Origin: Flavobacteriales bacterium UBA852
GTDB taxonomy: Bacteria; Bacteroidota; Bacteroidia; Flavobacteriales_E; Vicingaceae
Reading direction: 5' to 3'
Length of the DNA stretch: 64,000 nucleotides
Assembly: GCA_002295925.1 (NCBI GenBank)
Contig: DBGO01000007.1
Span: 1-64,000, forward strand
Part shown: positions 21,201 through 27,617 of the stretch, one piece after another
How the letters are laid out: each line of letters begins with the position of its first letter
How positions within the stretch are numbered: the stretch's first letter is position 1
The notes under the pieces: model-generated
The model's database searches: none
What the model was told of the DNA's origin: nothing
Seen by the model: the letters and a program-made list of their open reading frames with translations, nothing else
Made by a program: the position numbers and the translations under genes

Positions 21201-22235
21201 GCAATCTATGCCCGTGATGAAATTCGCTCTATCGGATATCCGGATGCTTTTGTGGTTGCTTTCTACAATGGCAAGCGTATTTCTATTCCTGAGGCAAGAA
21301 AAATTATGGAGCAACAAGGGCAATCTGTTGCACAAACCAACATCAATGTTTCTACACCAAACAACAACACAACACAACAAAATACAACAGAAAATAATCC
21401 AACGGAACCAACCGAATTATCGGTTAATGAAAATGCGCCATCTGTGGATAACGGAGTTTCGGTGGATGTGGAGAACATAAAAGGAGTGTTCTATACCGTT
21501 CAGGTTGGAGTTTACAGCAAGCCGGTAACCGAAGGTCCGTTGCTAACCATCAAACCGCTTAACAGCGAAAAAACGGATAGTGGCTTAATCCGTTATACTT
21601 CGGGACGTTTCACCAATTTGGAAGATGCCCGTAAACACAAACAAAAAGTCAACGCACTTATACCCGATGCATTTATTACCGCTTACGCAAACGGCAAAAG
21701 GATTCCTGTAGAAGAAGCAACCAAATTATTGCAACAATCTACTGCCCAACCGCAAAACAATACCACAGGACAAACGCAACAAAATACTTCCGGGGCATCA
21801 AATAACAATTTTGAAAATCAAGAGAACAGCAGCACAGAAAACGAAACAAATACAAACAATTTTACGGAAACAACCGAAAACAATACAACTGCAACTCCTG
21901 AAGAAAATGAAACCAAAAAACCCGTTGACAAGTTGGAATTAATAAATAAAGCCGACAGTTTACAACTGGAATTTAAAGTATTATTGGGTAAATATACCGA
22001 AGAAGTGCCCATTGCAGACGCAGCCAAATTATTAAAGCTAAGCGGTAAAGGAGTTAAGCATTTTGAATACAATGATGCTACTTATTACACCATTGGCTCC
22101 TACCCCGATTATCAATCGGCATTGGATAAGCAAATAGAAATGCGTACTTCGGGATTTGAAAATGCGCAAATAATCGCTATGAAAAACGGAGAAATCATTC
22201 CCGTAGAGCAAGCCCTGGAATTGATTAAAGAGTAA
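15228..22235 (+). CDS. Giant TPR/PD40/coiled-coil protein with three SPOR-like domains
   Basis: 2335 aa, exported by an N-terminal signal (to about residue 22). Order: TPR helices (~25-115); PD40/WD40-like blades (~205-340; DYPFMHPDGKTLYFCSKG near 255, DKFAYFASN-like near 320); a carboxypeptidase-regulatory-like beta domain (~350-420, IKGRVVNEANPSKSFAKITI); about 1450 residues of Glu/Gln/Asn/Thr-rich coiled coil with internal repeats; then SPOR-like modules starting near 1946 (FKVQVGAFRN), 2087 (FYTVQVGVYS) and 2247 (FKVLLGKYT). SPOR domains bind glycan strands stripped of peptides. The first three parts match the order in the type IX secretion component PorE, where an OmpA domain replaces the SPOR modules. 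Start ATG is 21 nt after plsY. Confidence 0.85.
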   Translation: MKDIQKHIILLFIFALAIVSFKAQNNFSSQEELKKEADRLFYEKQYDKCLPLFSQLLSNYPKDPNYNYKFGASQLFAESDKEKPLRFLKFAASKPNVNPEAYYFLGRAYHLNYEFDAAITYYNKFKNKADKKQLEKFPVDLLIQQCKNGKTLLSDIKKINVLEKKEVKRSDFFRSYKLEGIDGKIIVKPDEFKSKYDLKVNENSIIYFPSNAREVYYSSYGKDGSTGKDIYRVVKLPNNEWSKPQRLSNAINSPYDEDYPFMHPDGKTLYFCSKGHNSMGGYDIFKSEYDPVSGEWSKPVNLDFAISSADDDILFISDIDNKFAYFASNRESGVGYVNVYKVTVESKKEDMYAMIKGRVVNEANPSKSFAKITIIDPATNKTIGIQHTNENGEYIIVLPKPDKEYKFLVETTENSPIHSATIKVPPVEKDMAVKQELIFSGQGDAQKMVVKNMFDETVTLTPSDPLYVEHVIKRTAKLDVNTSEEELSSRETASNEQETETTPAETVSKEVALTKTEEALNTFTETYEKAQKEANAAFEYAKNKSKEAQNLLKELNDLREQLADESLSENEKYSIRNKIKQKEFEAALAANEANTAYALALGLESDAQAKKQDVQKIENLLQNLENTDNNSEIAQIYQSVEETINNNNINTLSSDIELERLSEKYETSKEKYNTQEQYLRELKNNRADIEKQIADLQKQRDNSKKKKEYEALDSQIATLKIDLDDINFDIENAQTKLKTLKEQYAIDEQAYLSGKEIVNYIKSTDANTVITDDAKKQLAYNIGAFEQENLLAHYPVKENTEQNETQTTTSTSSSEEITYEDLKDQYDIIDENGNLINYSAEYSNKLAETDNITDPFQKNLQIAKINQDWINDINQEIKIKKQIAETTQDVSKKMKLEDEIASLQELKKQKQQETEQLLAQSEQNNETVNNTAENTSQANNEEKFPQIVEVEPVEIEDENGEIIDFVTPIEEELQAAESIENEKERNLAKAKAYQKWANATNEVLTLKKLDLAQADEADKVFIESEINTLEQIAQEKYNLAKQYYEAAEGEEALAQQNETQNEQNSSEESFTEILETENIPENITQAGILDDKGELIDYSSNFKEELSQYEDNPEKQNEIRKEWNNKLEAEIAYQEWKLQDTDDLNEKINIKNKINKLEQQIELNNIEITNTEESFAFTESQNSENAENTNTRTESSENETSTETGSNESTENIAENEELTTQTETTQETQTTNTTEETAQQINEEPTNNQKEIQETINQKPLDQYNYTNEDDFSDIKYNNNLTYQYPKAQTDLAKAKRLKQEAAALYEESNLLRAQMQQTQDEQLRKELLEKSDEKLRQSEEKQLLIAQLYGNANTDEYFNNQQILQNLNNDIKNDETSFAEVLMDEANYYFAEAEKLRRQAEKYPNFSSKAGALQKAYEYELKAIDKQRKAIEIYKKSAPQKSAEIIASVKTVVSTNEELASTNTENPSSEENNLLANNLQEKTSPSETTQTPVLPENFNQFATTNPKAERLIKEAEILEQEAFDLQSQADFLRDSANTSIKKKKIKEAVFAQADELEKQAQEKQTKAQELRQEAEQENEKLAELNQKLAENHRELSNTELSENEEQTLNNLSGEEIQNIVQSEEFNTFKEKKSTARRLVKEAEVEYVEAEKVKKEMESQNALIGAIKALASSSDEPGRKEKAQEQIAEMQRRIKENSEKMQQLQKSAQEKEEKALSLNQDAEEILTTLPQEKVLAFTALEKSEESGTIQTTEQLAENTSPNQNERNTAPQEESNESPEEISTNQNTEQNREENITFNQPNETTETTENETTTTQEQEELVVTENTTEQPEESSNSTNENSTENLSENVNQTEETNFSQENTQPEETTQTEELTTQNEVTQPETTNSTAENISSVENKPIEQLAREPLPKQLNVPAYFKLSNSKVAAYNENNPIPRNPEMPEGLIFKVQVGAFRNPIPQNHFKGFAPIMAEDAGNGITRYTAGLFTDFNAAIYARDEIRSIGYPDAFVVAFYNGKRISIPEARKIMEQQGQSVAQTNINVSTPNNNTTQQNTTENNPTEPTELSVNENAPSVDNGVSVDVENIKGVFYTVQVGVYSKPVTEGPLLTIKPLNSEKTDSGLIRYTSGRFTNLEDARKHKQKVNALIPDAFITAYANGKRIPVEEATKLLQQSTAQPQNNTTGQTQQNTSGASNNNFENQENSSTENETNTNNFTETTENNTTATPEENETKKPVDKLELINKADSLQLEFKVLLGKYTEEVPIADAAKLLKLSGKGVKHFEYNDATYYTIGSYPDYQSALDKQIEMRTSGFENAQIIAMKNGEIIPVEQALELIKE

Positions 22236-22256
22236 TACAACCAATCTTAGCATAAT

Positions 22257-22437
22257 TTGATTGAAACGTCACTATGTATTTATAGTTTTATAAACTGCTA
22301 TGAGTATATTTTAAAATTGCATGATGGAAAGGACTATGAAATATTGCTAAACCACCATATAAAGAGTATAAAAAATGGATAAAAAAGATATTGATAGAGG
22401 TATAAGCGGATATGGAGGACCTTATTATGAGAAATAA
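22257..22437 (+). pseudogene. Frameshifted remnant of a small gene
   Basis: Two overlapping short frames (TTG-started, 22257-22382; and 22375-22437) join into one sensible peptide if one base is added in the A run at about 22371-22375: ...LLNHHIKSIK then KDIDRGISGYGGPYYEK. This looks like the decayed C-terminus of a longer protein. No family recognised; the fragment is short, so confidence is low. Confidence 0.3.
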
Positions 22438-22735
22438 TAAGCTAAATATCATCATAAGTTTAATTATATCAATTTTATATAACCTACCTTTTATATTGCA
22501 ATCATATTTTTATAATTATTATAATTCTATAAAATTTATTTTAAATTTCTATAATGAATTGTCAACTACATCAATAGGAATGATTATTTACTCTCCTTAC
22601 ATTATTATGACTTTTATAGAGATTAATGATTTTCAGCTTAATATTTTTATTTTATTAATGTTATTTTTTATCTTCTTATTAACATATTTTTTTATTAAAA
22701 TTGTTACAGTAATTCTTAAAATATCATGTAAATAA
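22427..22735 (+). CDS. Small membrane protein of unknown function
   Basis: 102 aa from the ATG at 22427 (MRNNKLN); an alternative ATG at 22412 adds five acidic residues. Three hydrophobic helices (about residues 7-27, 45-62, 70-95) with a Lys-containing tail. Very AT-rich, codon use unlike the flanking housekeeping genes. It overlaps the end of a decayed frame upstream and is followed by hairpin-repeat copy 3, the same gene-then-repeat layout as at 193-1345. Confidence 0.5.
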   Translation: MRNNKLNIIISLIISILYNLPFILQSYFYNYYNSIKFILNFYNELSTTSIGMIIYSPYIIMTFIEINDFQLNIFILLMLFFIFLLTYFFIKIVTVILKISCK

Positions 22736-22760
22736 CGAATGTTTGTTAAAAAATCATAGT

Positions 22761-22820
22761 GTAATACTTTCCCAAAAATTGGACCTCAGGTTAAAGAGAA
22801 ACAAATATTAACTTTAAACC
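22761..22820 (+). repeat. Intergenic hairpin repeat, copy 3
   Basis: GTAATACTTTCCCAAAAATT head, then GGTTAAAGA and, after an A-rich spacer, AACTTTAAACC. Closest to copy 2. It lies between two small membrane-protein genes. Confidence 0.7.
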
Positions 22821-22857
22821 TAATAAAAAGATAATAATTTAAACAGGTTTTATGCCC

Positions 22858-22936
22858 ACCCCACCCAAACATAGCACCATAAACGCCAACCCAAACTTTT
22901 TATGGTGTTTTGGGGCAAAGGGCGTGTTGGTGGGGT
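22858..22936. repeat. GC-rich long stem-loop
   Basis: Arms ACCCCACC (22858-22865) / GGTGGGGT (22929-22936) and CACCATAAA (22875-22883) / TTTATGGTG (22899-22907) nest to form a branched hairpin of about 80 nt. It is much more GC-rich than its surroundings. It may be a dispersed repetitive element or a structured RNA; the minus-strand frame across it is not a convincing gene. Confidence 0.45.
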
Positions 22937-22994
22937 TTATGAGTATTCCTTTTAACGGAAAAAAAATGTCATTTCCCAATATTATTAAATTAAA

Positions 22995-23324
22995 ATGAAG
23001 AAAAGAATTATGTTTTATATTAGACAATTTGTATATCTATTATTTTTTAATTTATACATTTTAACTTTTTATGCATTGAATGATGAATTGACGTTTTCCA
23101 ATAATTATATAAATAAATTTTCGGATATTCCTAATTCTATTCATCCTTTTGGCTATTTCTTTATATTTTCACAAACAATTTTAAATGAATTTTTTGGTAA
23201 AATAGGAGGTGGATTAATTCTCTTTTATTTAATGCTAATTTCCTCAAAGTTAAAATATATAATACTTTTTAGAAAAAAATTATTTAAATTGATATTTCAT
23301 ACTTTCCTCAAAAAATTCATATAA
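22995..23324 (+). CDS. Small membrane protein of unknown function
   Basis: 109 aa. Helices at about residues 8-26 and 47-90, with a strongly basic tail (KKLFKLIFHTFLKKFI), so the C-terminus is probably cytosolic. No family recognised. Bracketed by hairpin-repeat copies 3 and 4 and as AT-rich as the other genes of this patch. There is no homology visible by eye to the membrane proteins at 771 and 22427 beyond composition. Confidence 0.5.
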   Translation: MKKRIMFYIRQFVYLLFFNLYILTFYALNDELTFSNNYINKFSDIPNSIHPFGYFFIFSQTILNEFFGKIGGGLILFYLMLISSKLKYIILFRKKLFKLIFHTFLKKFI

Positions 23325-23364
23325 CCATAGCTTAAGAAAATGTGGGTAAATATTTTTTTAACAA

Positions 23365-23406
23365 CACTCATCTCCCCAAAAACTAAATCATCGTTAAAGT
23401 AAAAAA
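23365..23406 (+). repeat. Intergenic hairpin repeat, copy 4 (short)
   Basis: CTCCCCAAAAACTAAATCATC then GTTAAAGTAAAAAA, ending at the base before the ATG at 23407. The TTAACTTTAA half is missing, so the stem cannot form. Like copy 1 it is the leader of the next gene. Confidence 0.55.
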
Positions 23407-24006
23407 ATGAATTTAAAAAGAGTGATGAAAACAAATAAATATATAAGATTATTAATATTTATAATAGTAATTACAGCCATAAGAACTATATACGAATCAA
23501 ATATATTATCAAAAAAAACGAAATCAATCAAATTTGAAGAGTCTAAAAAAACCAATAGAGATAAGTTCATATATTCAAATAACATATTTGCGATTACATT
23601 ACCAAAACAAGCTAAAGTCGAAAAACAAAATGTGATTCAAAATGGAGTAAATATTAATTTTGAAACATTAAAAATTAAAAAAGATTCATTTGAGATTTTA
23701 ATATCTACTGTTACTTATCCTGTAGAGTTTGATATGTCAAGAAAGAATGTCTTAGAAAGTGCTTTAAAGAATACTATTAATAAATATAATTATTATCTAG
23801 AAAGTAAAAAAGATACTCTAATAAATGGAACGTTTTCGATACTATCCAGTTTAAACAGCGAAAAAATGAGACATGAAGTACTTCTATCAGGTAAGGGTAA
23901 TAAAATAATTCTAATTATATTATCAGCATCCAATAAGGAAATATTACGAATTAATAAAAGAAAATATTTAAATTCTTTGAAATTTTGTAATACTCCCAAA
24001 AACTAA
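23407..24006 (+). CDS. Membrane-anchored protein of unknown function
   Basis: 199 aa. Residues ~10-28 form a single membrane anchor or uncleaved signal; the remainder is a soluble alpha/beta region (strands such as NIFAITLPKQAKVEKQ and DSFEILISTVTYPVEF) that resembles small periplasmic stress or immunity-type folds but matches no family I can name. The gene runs through into hairpin-repeat copy 5, which supplies its last seven codons (CNTPKN-stop), so the repeat may have replaced the native C-terminus. Confidence 0.55.
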   Translation: MNLKRVMKTNKYIRLLIFIIVITAIRTIYESNILSKKTKSIKFEESKKTNRDKFIYSNNIFAITLPKQAKVEKQNVIQNGVNINFETLKIKKDSFEILISTVTYPVEFDMSRKNVLESALKNTINKYNYYLESKKDTLINGTFSILSSLNSEKMRHEVLLSGKGNKIILIILSASNKEILRINKRKYLNSLKFCNTPKN

Positions 24007-24040
24007 ACCATCGTTAAAGTAAAAAACATTCACTTTAATC
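23987..24040 (+). repeat. Intergenic hairpin repeat, copy 5
   Basis: GTAATACTCCCAAAAACTAAACCATC, GTTAAAGT, A-rich spacer, ACTTTAATCC. It overlaps the 3' end of the preceding gene. Nearly identical to copy 4 over its first half and complete in its second. Confidence 0.7.
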
Positions 24041-24095
24041 CGGGATGTAATGATAAACAATATTGCTTTTCTTAAAAATTTAATTTATAAAAAAT

Positions 24096-24127
24096 AAAAA
24101 AAGCTGCCTTGCAATAAGACAGCCTTT
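24096..24127 (-). terminator. Terminator of the HU gene
   Basis: Minus-strand GCTGTCTT and AAGGCAGC pair around ATTGC (one T-G pair), followed by a run of seven T. It lies 26 bp past the HU stop. Confidence 0.75.
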
Positions 24128-24152
24128 TCATTATAAGAGGTAACGTTTTAAA

Positions 24153-24425
24153 TTAGTTCACAGCTTTTGATAACTCAGCACCTGCTTTGAATTTAACAAC
24201 ATTTTTTGCAGGAATTTTAATTTCTTTTCCTGTTTGTGGGTTTCTTCCTGTTCTTGCACTTCTTTTAGATACAGAGAAAGAACCGAATCCTACTAAAGCA
24301 ATTCTGTCACCTTTTTTAAGGGCTCCTGTAATTGCACTTTGGAATGCATCTAATGCTCTTTTAGCATCAGCTTTTGATAAATTTGCTTCTGCAGCAATTG
24401 CGTCAATTAATTCTGATTTGTTCAT
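24153..24425 (-). CDS. hup: HU family DNA-binding protein
   Basis: 90 aa, the canonical HU length. It bends and compacts DNA as a dimer. Visible: N-terminal MNKSELIDAIA helix, the VGFGSFSV turn, the beta-arm segment RSARTGRNPQTGKEI with the DNA-intercalating Pro, and the final helix FKAGAELSKAV. It stands alone between its own TTG-N19-TATATTTG promoter and a terminator, as expected for a highly expressed nucleoid protein. Confidence 0.96.
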   Translation of the reverse strand: MNKSELIDAIAAEANLSKADAKRALDAFQSAITGALKKGDRIALVGFGSFSVSKRSARTGRNPQTGKEIKIPAKNVVKFKAGAELSKAVN

Positions 24426-24477
24426 TTTTAATAAAATTTAAAGGTTAAACATTAATTTTTTTACTATCAAACGCTTA

Positions 24478-24507
24478 CAAATATAGACGAATATTTCACT
24501 TTTGCAA
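24478..24507 (-). promoter_or_regulatory. Promoter of the HU gene
   Basis: Minus-strand TTG (24505-24507), 19-nt spacer, TATATTTG (24478-24485). Same spacing and -7 element as the tracrRNA promoter at 44434. Predicted start near 24471, leader about 46 nt. Confidence 0.8.
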
Positions 24508-24594
24508 GACATCAAACTAAAAATACCCCCATTTTGTTAATAAAACAAGCGTTTTGTTAATAACTCAACCCTATTTATAGGGGTTTCAAGTGTT

Positions 24595-24993
24595 TTATTC
24601 TACAAAAACACGGTCCTTTCCTACAAATTCAGGGGCTTGTACAGAAATCACCTTTAAGGGTTCTTCAGAAATTACTTTTACGGCATGTACGGTATTCATC
24701 GGAATTTGAAAATAATCGCCGGCTGCTATTTCAAATTCTTCCTCTCCTACTCGCATAATGGCTTTTCCGCTGATTACATACAAATTTTCTGTATGTTTTT
24801 CGTGCTTATGCGCTTTTACCGATTTTTTTACCCATATTAAAAATGAACTGGCCAACGAATCGGTGTTTAATTTAACCACGTGAATATTTTCAAAATCTTT
24901 TTCGGGTTGTTTATTTATTACATTTACCTTTTGTTGTGCTTGCACAAATTGGAATATAAACAATGTGCTTACCATTAATACTATGTTTTTCAT
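24595..24993 (-). CDS. Secreted single-domain cupin
   Basis: 132 aa. Signal peptide to about FVQAQ (residue 20), then one cupin barrel. Metal-binding residues are visible as HKHEKHTENLYVISG (motif 1: His, His, Glu) and the second-motif His in MNTVHAVKV, with AAGDYFQIP between. The substrate cannot be told from sequence; cupins of this size include isomerases, dioxygenases and sugar-binding proteins. Monocistronic, with 169 bp to HU. Confidence 0.8.
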   Translation of the reverse strand: MKNIVLMVSTLFIFQFVQAQQKVNVINKQPEKDFENIHVVKLNTDSLASSFLIWVKKSVKAHKHEKHTENLYVISGKAIMRVGEEEFEIAAGDYFQIPMNTVHAVKVISEEPLKVISVQAPEFVGKDRVFVE

Positions 24994-25091
24994 ATATACT
25001 GTATTTAAAATTGTTTGGTTAAAATTACAAATATCCCTTTACAATATATACCTCTTTTTTATTATTCCATTAGGCACTTTGGATAAACCCT

Positions 25092-25507
25092 GTCAAGAAA
25101 GAATAGGAATAAAGCTTTTTCTTTTTCTTTTCCATCGATGAAAAGAAACAAAAATCTAGTGTCTTCAAAAGGTCTTCCGAGAAATGAAAGAAAGTATCTG
25201 AAACCAACTCTCACTCGGACTAGCGCATTGTTATCTTTATTTGCAACCTATTCGCACGACTGCTTGAAGACACAATGAAAAAAAGAGGCATCTTACAAGT
25301 TTCGTTGTGAAACAGGCAACAACAAGCGTTAAAACGAACCCCTGTTTGAGCTCAGCCATCAAAAAATAAACTTATTTTTTGAAAATGGCGTTTGCGAGTT
25401 GGGGTGAGTTAGTGCGTGTTGCCGTAGTGAAACAGAAACTTGTGAGCGGCCTTGATGTTTTGGTTCTTTTGCATCAAAGTAAAAGAACAAACAATAATTT
25501 TCTTGAC
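25092..25507. repeat. 416-bp multi-palindromic intergenic element
   Basis: The 620-bp gap between the cupin and asnB holds no gene but a dense set of inverted repeats. Terminal pair GTCAAGAAA (25092-25100) / TTTCTTGAC (25499-25507). Hairpin TTTCTTTT / AAAAGAAA around CATCGATG (25124-25148). GTGTCTTCAA (25159-25168) / TTGAAGACAC (25264-25273). ACAAGTTTC (25295-25303) / GAAACTTGT (25435-25443), enclosing GGCAAC / GTTGCC, GCCAT / ATGGC and a central AAAAAATAA / TTATTTTTT (25361-25380). GTTCTTTT / AAAAGAAC (25463-25488). It could be a MITE-like element or a structured RNA. No reading frame with coding character crosses it. Confidence 0.6.
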
Positions 25508-25613
25508 TAAAATTCACGTTATTCTATTTCCGGAAGAAAAATGATTAATCATTAATTATTTGTAAATAAAGAGAGAACATTAACCTTAAACTTTATTTGT
25601 ATATTTGATAATA

Positions 25614-27551
25614 ATGTGTGGAATTTCAGGATATATAAAAAATGAAGCCTTAAGCAATAAAGAACAAGATTTACTGTGGCAGTCGGTAAAACAAATTAAA
25701 CATCGTGGACCCGATGCGCAACAAGTAGAAATCATCAACAATGTTGGATTGGCTCATGCGCGATTATCTATCATTGATACTTCTGCACAAGCCAACCAAC
25801 CGTTTTATTCCGATGACAAACAATTTGTAATTGTTTTTAATGGTGAAATTTACAATTACCAAGAACTGAAAGACGATTTACTGCTCAAAGGATATTCTTT
25901 CAGAACAAACTCGGATACCGAAGTTTTACTTTCCATGTATATGGAATACGGAAAAGAGTGTTTGAACAAACTCGACGGTTTTTTTGCTTTTGCCGTTTTT
26001 AACAAAAATGATAATTCATTGTTTTTGGCACGCGACAGATTTGGTATAAAACCGCTTTTTTACAGTATTCAAAAAAACAGCTTTACATTTTCAAGCGAGT
26101 TGCAAGGAATCATGCCCTTGTTATCCTCAAAAAACATTGACCGCATTTCTTTGTTTATTTATTTACAGCTAAACTACATCCCTGCGCCAAATACCATTTT
26201 GCAAGAAGTAAAAAAATTACTTCCCGGACATTATATATATGTAAAAAACACACTTACTCCCAATGATATTGAAATTGAACAATATTATTCGCTCGATGTT
26301 CCAAAAGGCAAAACAATTGTGACTAATGCCGCCAATTACAAACATGCGCAACAAATTCTCAAAGACCTTTTGCATCAATCGGTAAAAAAACGTTTAATTG
26401 CCGATGTACCCGTAGGCGCATTTCTAAGCGGCGGTATCGACTCCTCTATTATTGCCACAATAGCTTCAAAATACCATAAAAATTTACAAACGTTCAGTGT
26501 CGGATACTCCGATAATCCGTTTTTCGACGAAACATCTTACGCCGAATTGGTGGCAAATAAAATAGGCAGCCAACACCATACGCTTAAATTATCCACTGCC
26601 GATTTAACAACCGGAGCCAAAGAAGTGCTCGATGCCATTGACGAACCTTTTGCCGATTCTTCAGAAATTGCAGTTTATCTGCTGACAAAATTTACAAGAA
26701 AAAAAATAACCGTTGCATTGTCCGGCGATGGTGCCGACGAGATTTTTTCAGGTTACCATAAACACAAAGCCGAATATTTAGTACGAAATCCGGGATTGCA
26801 AGATAAATTTATTCAATGGGGATACCCGATATGGAAAGCTTTACCCAAATCAAGAAACGGTAAGTGGAACAATTTAAACCGTCAGTTATATAAATTTTCT
26901 TTGGGAATGCACCTGCCTCACAAAGAACGATACTGGCGCTGGGCTTCTATTCAACCCGAAGAATTTGCCAATTATTTGATAAAAGAACCCATTCGTTTCA
27001 ACAATCCGCAACGCCTCACCGACGATGCGCACGAGTATAAAAAACGAAAATCATTTTTACTGAAACCTTTAACCAAAGAAAATGATTTTTCACGGGTTTT
27101 ACTTACCGATTTACACCTGATACTGCCAAACGATATGCTCACAAAGGTAGATATGATGAGCATGGCGAACAGTTTGGAAGTTCGCGTTCCTTTTTTGCAA
27201 CATCGCATTGTAGAGTTTGCCTTTTCGCTACCCACGGCATTTAAGATAAACCGGAATATTAAAAAGAAAATTTTACAAGATACTTTCCGTGATGAATTAC
27301 CCGAAGAACTGTACAACCGTCCGAAAAAAGGTTTTGAAGTCCCCTTGAACACTATCCTTACCGAAGGTTTAAAAGATTATTTAGACATTTATTTTTCAAA
27401 AGAATTTATCGTAAAACAAAATATATTCAATCCACAAGCCATTCAATATTTGATTGAAAAATTAAACAGTCCCAATCCTGAAGATACTCCGGCTACTGTA
27501 TGGGCAATTCTTATTTTTAATTTTTGGTGGAAAAAGAATTTTCAAGAGTAA
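25614..27551 (+). CDS. asnB: Glutamine-hydrolysing asparagine synthase
   Basis: 645 aa. Start is the ATG at 25614, giving MCGISGY, so that Cys2 becomes the N-terminal nucleophile after Met removal; the frame opens nine bases earlier with TTG. N-terminal class II glutaminase (RHRGPD-like KHRGPDAQQ, FNGEIYNYQEL), then the synthetase domain with the PP-loop SGGIDSSIIA near residue 270 and ALSGDGADEIFSGYHKH. It makes asparagine, or amidates a sugar acid when found in polysaccharide clusters. The next two genes favour the second reading. TATATTTG lies at 25600-25607, just ahead of the ATG. Confidence 0.92.
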   Translation: MCGISGYIKNEALSNKEQDLLWQSVKQIKHRGPDAQQVEIINNVGLAHARLSIIDTSAQANQPFYSDDKQFVIVFNGEIYNYQELKDDLLLKGYSFRTNSDTEVLLSMYMEYGKECLNKLDGFFAFAVFNKNDNSLFLARDRFGIKPLFYSIQKNSFTFSSELQGIMPLLSSKNIDRISLFIYLQLNYIPAPNTILQEVKKLLPGHYIYVKNTLTPNDIEIEQYYSLDVPKGKTIVTNAANYKHAQQILKDLLHQSVKKRLIADVPVGAFLSGGIDSSIIATIASKYHKNLQTFSVGYSDNPFFDETSYAELVANKIGSQHHTLKLSTADLTTGAKEVLDAIDEPFADSSEIAVYLLTKFTRKKITVALSGDGADEIFSGYHKHKAEYLVRNPGLQDKFIQWGYPIWKALPKSRNGKWNNLNRQLYKFSLGMHLPHKERYWRWASIQPEEFANYLIKEPIRFNNPQRLTDDAHEYKKRKSFLLKPLTKENDFSRVLLTDLHLILPNDMLTKVDMMSMANSLEVRVPFLQHRIVEFAFSLPTAFKINRNIKKKILQDTFRDELPEELYNRPKKGFEVPLNTILTEGLKDYLDIYFSKEFIVKQNIFNPQAIQYLIEKLNSPNPEDTPATVWAILIFNFWWKKNFQE

Positions 27552-27617
27552 AAAAATATTAAAAACGTTGGTCTCTTCAATTGAAGCGGGTAACTTCGTT
27601 TTTTATTGGCAAAAATT

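Noticed and set aside
22839..23027. Minus-strand frame of 62 codons across the GC-rich hairpin
   Set aside because: It depends on the palindrome for its length and overlaps the start of the plus-strand gene at 22995.
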